Source of the DNA: Candidatus Obscuribacterales bacterium
GTDB taxonomy: Bacteria > Cyanobacteriota > Vampirovibrionia > Obscuribacterales > Obscuribacteraceae
DNA: 64,000 nucleotides
NCBI GenBank assembly: GCA_019745415.1
Contig: JAIETF010000056.1
Coordinates: 1 to 64,000 of the forward strand
Reading direction: 5' to 3'
The notes below the pieces were generated by a model. The model did not search any database. It saw nothing but the letters and a program-made list of their open reading frames with translations, and was not told the origin of the DNA. The position numbers were made by a program, and so were the translations under genes. This document shows, one piece after another, positions 1 through 8,173 of the stretch (the first letter of the stretch is position 1; the number at the start of each line of letters is the position of its first letter).

Positions 1-1
1 G

Positions 2-46
2 CTCGGCATCGGCACCCCGGCGAACGGCGGCACCGACCAGAAGTAA
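2..46 (+). CDS. C-terminal tail of an upstream gene (partial)
   Basis: Only the last 14 codons of a gene that begins outside the window are present. The tail is Gly/Thr-rich (ends GGTDQK) and stops at TAA 44-46. It is followed at once by two terminator-like hairpins, which supports it as a real gene end. The family cannot be told from so little. Its GC-rich codons match the Ter-type operon downstream, so it may belong to the same locus, for example a TerD-type gene, but that is a guess. Confidence 0.5.
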   Translation, partial: LGIGTPANGGTDQK

Positions 47-57
47 GAAGTTGCGGA

Positions 58-94
58 AGAGAGCGTCGGTCTTCGGGCTGAACGCTCTCTTTTC
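58..94 (+). terminator. Intrinsic terminator of the upstream gene
   Basis: AGAGAGCGT (58-66) pairs perfectly with ACGCTCTCT (82-90) and runs into a short T tract. It sits 12 bases after the TAA at 44-46. Confidence 0.75.
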
Positions 95-116
95 GCCTCA
101 TTTGCACGAACGAATA

Positions 117-154
117 GGACGCACTCGGGCTTTGTCTCGAGTGCGTCCGTTTTT
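117..154 (+). terminator. Second terminator hairpin before the Ter-type operon
   Basis: GGACGCACTCG (117-127) pairs with CGAGTGCGTCC (138-148), an 11-bp perfect stem followed by GTTTTTC. With the hairpin at 58-94 it makes a double barrier to read-through into the operon starting at 217. The operon promoter should therefore lie in 150-205 or inside the hairpin region. Confidence 0.75.
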
Positions 155-216
155 CAAAGCGTCAAAAAAATTTTGGCGCCACCACTTGAAAACTTTGACT
201 TCTGTGGAGATAAGCT

Positions 217-1386
217 ATGACCCAACATCTGTCTAACGCCAGCGCTCAGACTCGCCGAGTGGAACTGCCCACCGGCGTCATCGAGGTGGATGTGCATGAA
301 GCTCTCATGCCACTCGACGAACTGTGCGGCTTCGCCGCCAGGCGCAATCCGAAGCGCGGCTTCCTCTTTGTCTCCAAGGTGCTCGGCAAGCACATCCCGG
401 TTCGCCCGTCGCTGATGCTCGCCGTACACGAACAACTCGCCAGCCAGGTCCCCGCTGATCTGCCCGGCCCCATCGTCATGGTCGGCATGGCCGAGACCGC
501 AACCTGTCTCGGCCAGGGTGTCTTCGAAGCGTTCAAGCGCATGACCGGACGGGACGACGTCGTCTTCATTCACTCGACGCGCTACAACCTCGACCGCGCC
601 AAGGTGCTCGAGTTCAAGGAAGAGCACTGCCACGCCGCCGACCACATCATGTATCTGCCGGAAATGCCGATGGATGCCCAGATGTTCAAGCAGGCGCGCA
701 GCATCGTCCTCGTCGACGATGAAGCTTCCACCGGCAAGACTTTCGTCAACCTGACCCAGGCTTTCAAGGCGGCAATCCCCTCCATCGAACGCGCCGTCAC
801 CGCCGTCATCACCGACTGGCGCGGTCCGGAGCGCACCAGCGCCACCCACCAAGCCATGCCTGTGCCCTGCATCGGTGTCGCTATGCTCAAGGGCGAGTAC
901 CGCTTCGAAGCTTCGCCCAATCTGGCCGCCATGGAGATGCCGAAAGCCACCGGCAATGGTGCCAACAAGGATCGCCTGCTGCCGCGCAACCATGGAAGAC
1001 TGGGCGCCAGCTCCCTCTTCGAACTGTCGCCGGCGGTCAAGGTCTTTGCCGAGTCCAGCCTGCGTCGTTTCGGCGGTGCACCGGTCCTGGTGCTGGGCAC
1101 TGGTGAGTTCTCCTTCCCTCCTTTCCGGCTGGCTTTGCACATGGAAGAGATGGGCATGGACGTGAGCTTCCAGACGACCACCCGCTCGCCCATCATCGAC
1201 ATGCCCGGCACCGCCATCCTCAGCGCCATGGAGTTCGGCGACAACTACGACGACGGCATCGCCAACTATGTCTACAACGTCACTCCGGGCATGTACGCCG
1301 GTGTGGTCATCGCCCACGAGACTCCGGCGCGCTCCATCGATCGAGTGCTGACGGCTGAACTCGAGGCCTTCTGTGTGGAGATCTGA
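217..1386 (+). CDS. Phosphoribosyltransferase with C-terminal TRSP domain (Ter-type biosynthetic operon)
   Basis: 389 aa, with GGAG 8 bases before the ATG. The N-terminal half is a type I phosphoribosyltransferase of the PRTase_2 kind: VLVDDEASTGKT around residues 164-175 is the PRPP-binding loop, with acidic D167-D168 for ribose contact. The C-terminal third carries the TTRSP signature that gives the TRSP domain its name. In Ter-associated stress operons this fusion is predicted to make or break an N-glycosidic bond of a nucleoside-like metabolite (family knowledge; the product is not established). It is the first gene of an unbroken same-strand run to 7434, and the next ATG is 4 bases after its stop. 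Codons are strongly C-ending, unlike genes at 8-16 kb. Confidence 0.85.
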   Translation: MTQHLSNASAQTRRVELPTGVIEVDVHEALMPLDELCGFAARRNPKRGFLFVSKVLGKHIPVRPSLMLAVHEQLASQVPADLPGPIVMVGMAETATCLGQGVFEAFKRMTGRDDVVFIHSTRYNLDRAKVLEFKEEHCHAADHIMYLPEMPMDAQMFKQARSIVLVDDEASTGKTFVNLTQAFKAAIPSIERAVTAVITDWRGPERTSATHQAMPVPCIGVAMLKGEYRFEASPNLAAMEMPKATGNGANKDRLLPRNHGRLGASSLFELSPAVKVFAESSLRRFGGAPVLVLGTGEFSFPPFRLALHMEEMGMDVSFQTTTRSPIIDMPGTAILSAMEFGDNYDDGIANYVYNVTPGMYAGVVIAHETPARSIDRVLTAELEAFCVEI

Positions 1387-1389
1387 CCG

Positions 1390-2157
1390 ATGAATTTCAC
1401 TCTGAAAGCCGGCTGCGTCGCCTTCTGCGACGTGGACGACAGCCTGATTAGCAACAGCCGCACAGCGCCCTGTGCGCAGTCCGAGCCCTGCGCTTTCGAC
1501 GACAAGGGCGCGGTCTGCGGTTACGTCACTCCTCGGCAGAAGGCTCTCAACAAGCTGCTCAGCCAAGGTGCGGTGATCGTGCCCACCACGGCTCGCTCCT
1601 CCAAGGGCCTGGCCGGTGTGCAGTTCGCCTTCCCGGTCGCCTATTCCATCGTCAGTTTCGGTGGGCTGATCCTCTGCCCTGACGGTGAACCCGAACCGCG
1701 TTTCTACGCCATGATCAAGCAAGGCGCCGAGCGCTACAAGGGCGTTCTGGAGGACCTGCTCGCCCTGGTGCAGCGTGAAGCGGAAAGTCGCGGTATCTGC
1801 CTGCGAAGCCGCGTGGTGGTGGACTGCGGTCTGCCTCTCTATCTCTCGGTCAAGCACAACGACAAGTCGCGACCCGGCTATAAGGAAGAGCTGGCTCTCA
1901 TTCGTAACCTGGCGGCTGAGTACATCGCCGTCATGGCTCCCGAATTCGCCATCCATCTGAACGGCAACTTCCTGGCCGTGCTGCCGCCTTTCCTGCGCAA
2001 GGAGTATGCGGTGCGTTGGTTCCTCGAGAACATCGCCCCCGGTGTCATGAGCATCGGTTTCGGCGACAGCGTCACCGACCTCGATTTTGCAGCCGAGTGC
2101 GATTACGTGCTCATGCCCAGCGTCTCTCAAGCCTTTGAACATCTGACCGCGGCCTAA
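1390..2157 (+). CDS. HAD-superfamily phosphatase of the Ter-type operon
   Basis: 255 aa. Motif I is FCDVDDS (nucleophile D14, general acid D16), and motif IV is GFGDSVTDLDF near the C-terminus, as in sugar-phosphatase-like HAD enzymes. A cap domain fits between them. Expected to dephosphorylate an intermediate or product of the pathway run by its neighbours; the substrate is unknown. It starts 4 bases after the PRTase stop, so translation is probably coupled. A second HAD enzyme lies at 4441-5202 with the same motifs but clearly different sequence, so the operon has two phosphatase steps or two specificities. Confidence 0.85.
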   Translation: MNFTLKAGCVAFCDVDDSLISNSRTAPCAQSEPCAFDDKGAVCGYVTPRQKALNKLLSQGAVIVPTTARSSKGLAGVQFAFPVAYSIVSFGGLILCPDGEPEPRFYAMIKQGAERYKGVLEDLLALVQREAESRGICLRSRVVVDCGLPLYLSVKHNDKSRPGYKEELALIRNLAAEYIAVMAPEFAIHLNGNFLAVLPPFLRKEYAVRWFLENIAPGVMSIGFGDSVTDLDFAAECDYVLMPSVSQAFEHLTAA

Positions 2158-2173
2158 AGCCTGAGGAGGTTAC

Positions 2174-3319
2174 ATGCCTGATATCTCTTTTACAAGCTCT
2201 CTCTCTGCCAACTCTGCCGGCGCCGGCTGCGAGCCCTTCAGCGGCAGCTATGCCCGGGGCGACGTTCTCTTCCTGCTCAAACGGGTCGAGATCGTGCCGG
2301 TGAGCATCGCCGAGAAGGAGCGCCTGATCCAGAGTGGCGAAGCGCACTACTCCGAGATGCTCTCGGTTGAGAAGGCGCCTGGTCGTCAGTACCTGGAGCT
2401 CTTCTACCAGGCGCTGGAGCAGAATGCCGGCTTGCTCGGCGGGCACATCGCTGCTTTGGCGCACACCCTGGTCGACGACAAGAAAGCTCGCCGCGGCAAG
2501 GAGGTGGTGCTGGTCAGCCTGGCTCGCGCCGGCACCCCGATGGGTGTTCTGCTCAAGCGTGCCATCCATGCGCTCGGTCACCAGGTGGTGCACTACAGTG
2601 TCTCCATCATCCGCGATCGCGGCATTGACTGGGTGGCGCTCGACTACATCCGCGCACGCCACGCCGACCGCGATATCGTCTTCGTGGACGGCTGGACCGG
2701 CAAGGGCACCATCACCGGTGAACTGCACGCCAGCATCAAGGACTACAACCAGTCGCGCCAAGCGCAGGTCATCCCGCAGTTGGTGGTGGTGGCCGATCTG
2801 GCTGGTGTTGCCGACCTGGCTGCCACCGCGACCGACTATCTGATACCGTCAGCGGTGTTGAACTCGGTGGTCTCCGGCTTGGTCAGTCGCACTGTGCTCA
2901 GCCCTCAGTACGTGGGCCCGGGCGACTTCCACGCCTGTGTCTTCTATGCCGACAAGGCTCGTGAAGACCTGTCGCGTTACTTCATCGAGGCGGTCATGCC
3001 CTATGTGCTGGAGGCGCTGGAGGAGACCGGACCGGTGGAATGGGACCACCAGACCAAGTCGCGACTGCAGGCGCGGTCGCGTGCTTTCGTCGACTATGCC
3101 ATGAGCAATTACGGCATCGCCGACCGCAACTACGTCAAGCCCGGCATCGGCGAATCGACCCGGGTTCTCCTGCGGCGCGTGCCAGACCGGCTCGTGCTGC
3201 GCGAAATGGCACAGGATGTGCAACACCTGGTTGCGCTGGCCGAAGCTGCCGGTGTGCCTGTCGAGTTCAATCCCGAGCTGCCGTACCGCGCGGCCGCTTT
3301 CATCAAGTCCGTTGACTGA
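2174..3319 (+). CDS. StiP-family cysteine-protease-like protein with C-terminal PELOTA domain
   Basis: 381 aa, with an ideal AGGAGG upstream of the ATG. The N-terminal region has the conserved StiP/CYPL signatures GSYARGDVLFLLK, SLARAGTPMGVLLKR, HYSVSIIRDRGIDW and FVDGWTGKG. The last ~60 residues (from about GESTRVLLRR) resemble the PELOTA RNA-binding-like domain usually fused to this family. Despite the name, the core looks phosphoribosyltransferase-like (VDGWTGKG resembles a PRPP loop), so the true chemistry may be nucleotide-related rather than proteolytic. Family knowledge ties it to Ter-associated operons. Same strand and tight spacing with both neighbours. Confidence 0.8.
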   Translation: MPDISFTSSLSANSAGAGCEPFSGSYARGDVLFLLKRVEIVPVSIAEKERLIQSGEAHYSEMLSVEKAPGRQYLELFYQALEQNAGLLGGHIAALAHTLVDDKKARRGKEVVLVSLARAGTPMGVLLKRAIHALGHQVVHYSVSIIRDRGIDWVALDYIRARHADRDIVFVDGWTGKGTITGELHASIKDYNQSRQAQVIPQLVVVADLAGVADLAATATDYLIPSAVLNSVVSGLVSRTVLSPQYVGPGDFHACVFYADKAREDLSRYFIEAVMPYVLEALEETGPVEWDHQTKSRLQARSRAFVDYAMSNYGIADRNYVKPGIGESTRVLLRRVPDRLVLREMAQDVQHLVALAEAAGVPVEFNPELPYRAAAFIKSVD

Positions 3320-3329
3320 GGAGACCTTC

Positions 3330-4310
3330 ATGCTGCAGAATTTTCGTGACCTGGTCGGTGCCACCGGCGCTCATTTCGCTTCGCCCATGAGCGAAGTCGC
3401 TTCCGTGCGTCCGGTGAAGGGGCAGCTCCATCTCGGGGCTTCCATGTACGTGCCCTGCACCCAAGACCCCGAGACCCTGGCCGCCATCGCCAACGGCGAG
3501 AAGTATCCCTTCCTGCGTTCGGTCATCTTCTGCACCGAAGATGCCGTGCGCGAGGACAAGCTCAATGCCGCTCTCGAGAACCTGAAGCAGGCGCTGCGCC
3601 TGTTCCGCGATGTCGACCACCCGATGCGCTTCATCCGCGTGCGCAACCCGCACGTGCTGGGGCGCTGCATCGCCTTCCGCGGCATCGAGCAGGTGGACGG
3701 TTTCGTGCTGCCCAAGATCACGGCCGAGACGCTTCCCGGCTATCTGAGTCAGCTCACCAACCGTGACAGCTTCTCGCTCATGCCCACGCTGGAGACCGAA
3801 GAGATCTTCGATCCCATTCAGCGCCGCGAGCTCAAGAAGCTGCTCATGCGTGACAAGGTGCGCAATCGCATCCTCTGCCTGCGCATCGGCGGTAACGACC
3901 TGCTCAACTGCATCGGGCAGCGTCGTCCCAAGGATCGCACCATCTACGACACTCCGGTGGGCGCCCTCATCGGCGAGCTGGTGCGCGAATTCCTGCCCCA
4001 TGGCTTCGGGCTGACGGCGCCGGTCTTCGAACTGATCGACGACCGCTACCAGGAACTGCTGGAGGAAGAAATCCGGCGCGACCTGGCCAACGGGCTCTTC
4101 GGCAAGACTGCCATCCATCCCGGACAGATCGCCAAGATCGAATCCATGTTCCGGGTGGAGCGCTCCGACCTGGAAGAAGCCGAGGCCATCCTCGCACCCG
4201 ATGCGCCGGCGGTCTTCCGCATGGGCGGTCGCATGTGCGAGCCCACCACCCACAGCCGCTGGGCCCGCGACATCATGCTGCGGGCGCAGGTCTACGGTAC
4301 CCTGGACTGA
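3330..4310 (+). CDS. TIM-barrel C-C bond lyase, HpcH/HpaI-CitE-like (Ter-type operon)
   Basis: 326 aa. I chose the ATG at 3330, 10 bases after the upstream stop with TGAGGAGA just before it. The open frame extends further upstream, but only inside the StiP gene. Motifs typical of the CitE/HpcH barrel include RFIRVRNPHVLG, a conserved LPKI strand and a SLMPTLET strand end, then LRIGGNDLLN and GKTAIHPGQI, where IHPGQ is the hallmark of CitE-type aldolases. The predicted role is C-C bond cleavage or formation on the pathway intermediate. A hairpin at 4366-4387 separates it from the next gene. Confidence 0.85.
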   Translation: MLQNFRDLVGATGAHFASPMSEVASVRPVKGQLHLGASMYVPCTQDPETLAAIANGEKYPFLRSVIFCTEDAVREDKLNAALENLKQALRLFRDVDHPMRFIRVRNPHVLGRCIAFRGIEQVDGFVLPKITAETLPGYLSQLTNRDSFSLMPTLETEEIFDPIQRRELKKLLMRDKVRNRILCLRIGGNDLLNCIGQRRPKDRTIYDTPVGALIGELVREFLPHGFGLTAPVFELIDDRYQELLEEEIRRDLANGLFGKTAIHPGQIAKIESMFRVERSDLEEAEAILAPDAPAVFRMGGRMCEPTTHSRWARDIMLRAQVYGTLD

Positions 4311-4365
4311 GCCAGATTGGCTTCGGCACTGCTGTTCGCCGAGCCGTCTCAAGCGCCTATCTCGA

Positions 4366-4387
4366 GCCCCCTTCTTCCGAAGGGGGC
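4366..4387 (+). promoter_or_regulatory. Intra-operon hairpin (attenuator or processing site)
   Basis: GCCCCCTTC (4366-4374) pairs perfectly with GAAGGGGGC (4379-4387) around a TTCC loop. What follows is GTGTTCTGTATTT rather than a clean T tract, so it is more likely a partial terminator or an mRNA processing/stability element. The 130-base gap it sits in is the largest between 217 and 6278 and splits the operon into two blocks, each beginning its downstream part with a HAD gene. Confidence 0.55.
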
Positions 4388-4440
4388 GTGTTCTGTATTT
4401 ATCTATATCTGGTTCACAAGACCGGAAAGGAGACCTCTAT

Positions 4441-5202
4441 ATGAACGGTTATCTAATAGCCGACCTGGACGGCTCAGTCTTCGACTCGGGAGGCAAGAGC
4501 TGGGGCGATGAATCGCAGGCGGTGGCGATGAACAGTCACGGCAAGGTGTCGTCGGTGATGAACCGGCAGCAGCGCTTGCTTCTGTCCATGCTCACCGCCG
4601 GTGATCTCACCGTCGTTCCCAACACGGCTCGCGACTTCGAGTCTTTCAAGCGAGTGCAGTTGCGCTTCACCGATTACGCCATCCTCTCGTTCGGCGCGGT
4701 GATTTTGCAACCGCCCGCGCTCGGTCAAGACTTCGGTCAGCCCGACCCCGAGTGGGATGCCTTCATTCGCCCGCAGTCGCAGGAACTGTCTCGCGAACTC
4801 GACTACGTGCTCTCTCTCATGCAGAGCACCGCCGAGCGCCTGGGCCTTTGCGAAAGCGTGCGTGTCGAAGAGCTGGGCGATATGGGCATGCGTCTCTACG
4901 CCAATGCCAAGGACAAGTCGCCTGAGCAGCAGGGGATGAATCGCTTGCAGGAAGCCTGCGTCGTGCATCTACCGGCAGGCTGGTGGGTGCACCGCAACGG
5001 GCACAACCTGGCTTTCCTCCCGCCCTACCTGGGCAAAGATAAAGCCCTGTCCTGGTTCCTCCGGCACCGCGCCGACCCGGTGCGAGCCGCAGGACTGCTC
5101 ATCGGTCTGGGCGACAGCGCCTCCGACCTTCCCTTCATGGGCGACTGCCACTACGCACTCGTGCCCAAGCGCTCGAGCGTGGTTGCTGCGCTCAAGCGCT
5201 GA
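4441..5202 (+). CDS. Second HAD-superfamily phosphatase of the Ter-type operon
   Basis: 253 aa. The ATG at 4441 is preceded by GGAAAGGAGACC, a strong ribosome-binding site; the open frame continues upstream to 4201 but runs back into the lyase gene. Motif I is IADLDGS (D8, D10) and motif IV is GLGDSASDLPF. The layout parallels the HAD gene at 1390-2157, including the final Y-x-L-x-P strand, so the two are distant paralogs. It sits between the lyase and the two ATP-grasp genes. Confidence 0.85.
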   Translation: MNGYLIADLDGSVFDSGGKSWGDESQAVAMNSHGKVSSVMNRQQRLLLSMLTAGDLTVVPNTARDFESFKRVQLRFTDYAILSFGAVILQPPALGQDFGQPDPEWDAFIRPQSQELSRELDYVLSLMQSTAERLGLCESVRVEELGDMGMRLYANAKDKSPEQQGMNRLQEACVVHLPAGWWVHRNGHNLAFLPPYLGKDKALSWFLRHRADPVRAAGLLIGLGDSASDLPFMGDCHYALVPKRSSVVAALKR

Positions 5203-5243
5203 TTATCTTCAAGCAACTTGAACTTCAAAGTAGAGAGGTATTC

Positions 5244-6278
5244 ATGAGTCACAGTCCTGTGAAAATCTGGTTCAACAAGAGCGGTCTGAGCAACTACGCT
5301 GTCATCGAGAGCATCAAGGCCAGCGCGCAAGCCGGCGAAGAGTTCTACTTCATCGGCAGTCACAGCCGCGGCGACTTCGCTCTGCGGGCCATCTGCGACA
5401 AGTTCGTGGTCGAACCCGACGGTCTCAAGGGTGACGAGTATGTGGAATGGTGCCTGCAGTTCGCCATCGAGAACGGCGTGCAGGTCTTCTTCCCCGACCG
5501 CGGCGTGGAAGGCATCACCGCCGCCCGCGAGCGCTTCGCCGCTGCCGGCGTGCATCTGATGGTGCCTACCGACAGCGCCACCCTCGACATCATCGACCAC
5601 AAAGGCCGGCAGTACGACTTCATCGGCCCCGAAGCTGCCAACATCCCCGACTACCGCATCGTCTCCAACCTGGCCGAGTTCGACCGTGCTTGCGCTGAAC
5701 TGAAGGAGCGCCACTCCCGCATCTGCTTCAAGCCTGCCGTCTCCATCTTCGGCGCCGGCTTCCGCTACATCACCGAGGACGGAAGCGCTGTCTCTCGCCT
5801 GATGAACGGCAACAACATCGCCGTCTCCATGGAAGAAGCGCGCTTCATCCTCGGGCAGGAAGACTCATTCCGAGACCTTATGGTCATGGAGTACCTTCCT
5901 GGACCGGAGTACAGCGTCGACTGCCTGGCGGTCAAGGGCAAGGTGGTGCAGGGTGTCTGCCGCGTCAAGGTGGCCGACCGTGTGCAGGAACTGCCCGACA
6001 AGCCCGAAGCTCTCGCCGCGGCGGCCCGCCTGGCAGAGCGCTTCGGCTTCGATGGCATCTTCAACGCCCAGTTCCGCAACAAGGACGGCGTTCTTTACCT
6101 CCTGGAGGTGAATGCCCGTATGTCCGGCGGTCTCTACGTCACCTTCCACTCGGGGCTCTCCCTGCCCTACTGGGCTGTGCGTCTGGCTGTCGGTTCCGCC
6201 GATGCCCAGGACGTACCGGCTCCCAAGACGGGCGTTCGGGTCGGGCAGATGCATCGCTCCGTGACGCTTCCCGACTAG
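5244..6278 (+). CDS. ATP-grasp ligase A of the Ter-type operon
   Basis: 344 aa, with AGAGAGG before the ATG. It has an N-terminal Rossmann-like preATP-grasp region, then the ATP-grasp fold: a nucleotide-binding Lys in RICFKPAVSIFGAGFR, MVMEYLPGPEYSVDCLA, and the Mg-binding LLEVNARMSGG. ATP-grasp enzymes join a carboxylate to an amine or thiol through an acyl-phosphate; here the acceptor is unknown. The closest relative in the window is the next gene (6304-7434), which shares MPYLPGPERSVDCLA and LEINTRMSGG, so the pair arose by tandem duplication. Confidence 0.85.
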   Translation: MSHSPVKIWFNKSGLSNYAVIESIKASAQAGEEFYFIGSHSRGDFALRAICDKFVVEPDGLKGDEYVEWCLQFAIENGVQVFFPDRGVEGITAARERFAAAGVHLMVPTDSATLDIIDHKGRQYDFIGPEAANIPDYRIVSNLAEFDRACAELKERHSRICFKPAVSIFGAGFRYITEDGSAVSRLMNGNNIAVSMEEARFILGQEDSFRDLMVMEYLPGPEYSVDCLAVKGKVVQGVCRVKVADRVQELPDKPEALAAAARLAERFGFDGIFNAQFRNKDGVLYLLEVNARMSGGLYVTFHSGLSLPYWAVRLAVGSADAQDVPAPKTGVRVGQMHRSVTLPD

Positions 6279-6303
6279 TCGTCGCCTGAGAAAAGAGGTG
6301 TTT

Positions 6304-7434
6304 ATGATGAATGACTCTAACTCTGCCGCAACGGCCTCGCCTGTGCCCGGAGAACCTGAGCAAGGTTCAGTGCCGACGTGCACCGAGTCCGACGCCCCCG
6401 CCGGGCACACCGAGGGCGGCGAAAGCACGGTTGTCACCGTGCTCTTCGTCGGCGGTATATTCAGTGCTCCCCAGGTGATCGCCAGTATTCATGCTGCGGC
6501 GCAGGCCAACCCTCTCGGACCCGAGGTGCAGATTGTTGTGTCTCACCGCTCCAACGAGCGGCGTGGCATCGACGAAGCCGACGCCTTCATCCTCGAGCCG
6601 GATGAGATCAGTCGGGATCCAGTCGCCTTCATCGACTGGTGTCTCGAGGTGGCCGCCGGACTGGGTGTGGATGTGATCGTCCCTCGTCGCAACGTTGCCT
6701 GGTTCGCCGATGCTCGTCAACGCTTCGAAGAACTCGGTGTGCAGGTCATCGTTCCTGGTGATTCCGCCTTGCTTTCGTCCATTGAGAACAAGGCGGCGCT
6801 CTACCAGGCTTTGCCATCACATCTGGTGGCGATTCCGCAGTTCCGTACTGCTCTCACCATGACCGAGTTCGATGAAGCCTATGCCGAACTCTCCAAGCTC
6901 GGCACGGTATGCATCAAGCCGACGGTCGGCATTGCTGCTCGAGGATTCCGCGTTCTCAATCCTGCTCTTGGTGTCGGCAGACCGGACGCGGATGTCTATG
7001 TCAGCTTGGAAGATGCCCGGCAGGAGTTGTCATCGCTCAAGCGTTTTCCCGAACTCATGGTGATGCCATATCTACCTGGTCCGGAGCGTTCGGTTGACTG
7101 TCTGGCGCACCATGGTCGCCTGGTAGTCGGTATCGTCCGGCGCAAGTTGGATGTCGGCGAGCAGCTCCTAGAAGACCATCCTGAGCTCCTCGAATTGGCG
7201 AACAAGTTGACCGAGCACCTGCAATTGCATGGGCTGTTCAACATCCAGTTCATGCAGGGCAGCAGCGGGCAGCAGTTCCTTCTCGAAATCAATACCCGCA
7301 TGTCTGGCGGCATCTATCTGTCGGCGCGCTCGGGCGTGTGCTTGCCCTACTGGGCTGTTCTGCTTGCGTTGGGTCTTTCGAGTCCTACTGAGGTACCAGC
7401 TCCAGTTCTGGGTGTGCGAGCGAGTAAGCGCTAG
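6304..7434 (+). CDS. ATP-grasp ligase B of the Ter-type operon (tandem paralog)
   Basis: 376 aa. I chose ATG 6304, 5-6 bases after AAGAGG, over the GTG at 6298 that would overlap the ribosome-binding site. A ~45-residue Ser/Pro/Glu-rich N-terminal extension is absent from paralog A. The ATP-grasp signatures are intact: VCIKPTVGIAARGFR, MPYLPGPERSVDCLA and LEINTRMSGG. Codon bias is weaker than in the genes upstream (more T-ending codons), which may mean lower expression or a more recent arrival. Two ligases in one locus suggest two successive condensations or a two-component ligase. Confidence 0.82.
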   Translation: MMNDSNSAATASPVPGEPEQGSVPTCTESDAPAGHTEGGESTVVTVLFVGGIFSAPQVIASIHAAAQANPLGPEVQIVVSHRSNERRGIDEADAFILEPDEISRDPVAFIDWCLEVAAGLGVDVIVPRRNVAWFADARQRFEELGVQVIVPGDSALLSSIENKAALYQALPSHLVAIPQFRTALTMTEFDEAYAELSKLGTVCIKPTVGIAARGFRVLNPALGVGRPDADVYVSLEDARQELSSLKRFPELMVMPYLPGPERSVDCLAHHGRLVVGIVRRKLDVGEQLLEDHPELLELANKLTEHLQLHGLFNIQFMQGSSGQQFLLEINTRMSGGIYLSARSGVCLPYWAVLLALGLSSPTEVPAPVLGVRASKR

Positions 7435-7596
7435 CGAAAGCGCCTGCTCAGTCAGTACTTCCTCTTTCCTCCACTCTCCACTCGGTTCCTATGCCGAGTC
7501 GTTTTCTTTGTCGGTTTGGACGTCGGCTGGATGCCGAGTCTGACCGACAAAAAGCTCAACCCTCTGCGGCAAGACCGCATTCCAAGGAGTCTTCAG

Positions 7597-7902
7597 ATGA
7601 TTCTCTCCAGCTCGATTCTCTCCCTCGCCCTCTTTCTCGTCGTGCTGATCGGCGCCAAGAAGGTCTTCGACGCTCTGGTCAAGTTCTTCTCCAGCCCGTT
7701 CAAGTCGGTGCCCATCCAGCGCGTGCGACGCTCTGCCTTCATCGTCGTGGCCATCTCCATCGGCGTCATGGCTGCGCCGCTGCTGATTCCCTTCGGTGGG
7801 CCGGCTCGCGTCGTCGTCTTCGCGCTGTACACCATCTACCTGGGCTGCGGCTTCTGGCAGGTCTGGACCTGGTTCCAGGGCTCCGAGAACACCAGCAAGT
7901 GA
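7597..7902 (+). CDS. Small membrane protein after the Ter-type operon
   Basis: 101 aa. ATG 7597 is preceded by AAGGAG at the right distance; the longer open frame from 7516 has no such site. Three hydrophobic stretches are visible: residues about 1-20 (ILSLALFLVVLIGA), 47-66 (FIVVAISIGVMAAPLLIPF) and 70-92 (VVVFALYTIYLGCGFWQVW). A basic loop lies between the first two. C-ending codons match the operon, and a strong terminator follows at 7934-7960, so it may be its last gene or have its own promoter in 7435-7596. No family recognised. Confidence 0.7.
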   Translation: MILSSSILSLALFLVVLIGAKKVFDALVKFFSSPFKSVPIQRVRRSAFIVVAISIGVMAAPLLIPFGGPARVVVFALYTIYLGCGFWQVWTWFQGSENTSK

Positions 7903-7933
7903 TGGGGGTGGTCGCATAGTCGACTGATGTATG

Positions 7934-7960
7934 GGGTGGCTACCTTAACGGTAGCCACCC
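7934..7960 (+). terminator. Terminator closing the Ter-type operon region
   Basis: GGGTGGCTACC (7934-7944) pairs perfectly with GGTAGCCACCC (7950-7960) around TTAAC. The following sequence is only weakly T-rich (TGTTACTT), with a T7 run further on at 7982-7988. Base composition falls sharply after this point. Confidence 0.7.
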
Positions 7961-8043
7961 TGTTACTTGAAGCTCAACAAATTTTTTTGTAAATGGAAAA
8001 TATGATATGCTGTAGTAAAAAATGAAGCTGCGTTTTTGTTTGG

Positions 8044-8075
8044 TGGAAGTGGAACCGATATCGGTTCCACTTCCA
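8044..8075. repeat. Palindrome copy 1 (32 bp, core AACCGATATCGGTT)
   Basis: A perfect 32-bp palindrome centred between 8059 and 8060. It lies about 100 bases before the start of the transposase-derived protein at 8174. The inner 24 bp are identical to copy 2 at 10429-10456; the outer arms differ between copies yet are self-complementary in each. It could be an operator for the gene downstream or a member of a dispersed palindromic element family. Confidence 0.85.
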
Positions 8076-8173
8076 GGTTCAAATCGCAGCATCAACAATT
8101 AATCCAATTTCGTTGAACTTTTTTCAGCAAAAGTACGTTATATAGTCAGACCCCATTGGCTGGAGCTCTTCTT

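Noticed and set aside
154-2142. 662-codon open frame on the minus strand opposite the PRTase and HAD genes
   Set aside because: An artefact of strongly biased codons on the plus strand. The plus-strand frames carry clear domains and ribosome-binding sites; this frame has low-complexity composition and no motif.
3303-4352. 349-codon minus-strand frame opposite the lyase gene
   Set aside because: Same shadow effect; the plus-strand lyase has the IHPGQ motif and proper start.
217-7434. Recent horizontal transfer of the GC-rich operon
   Set aside because: The same codon preference appears in fbaB and other scattered genes, and no integrase, tRNA site or insertion sequence flanks the operon.
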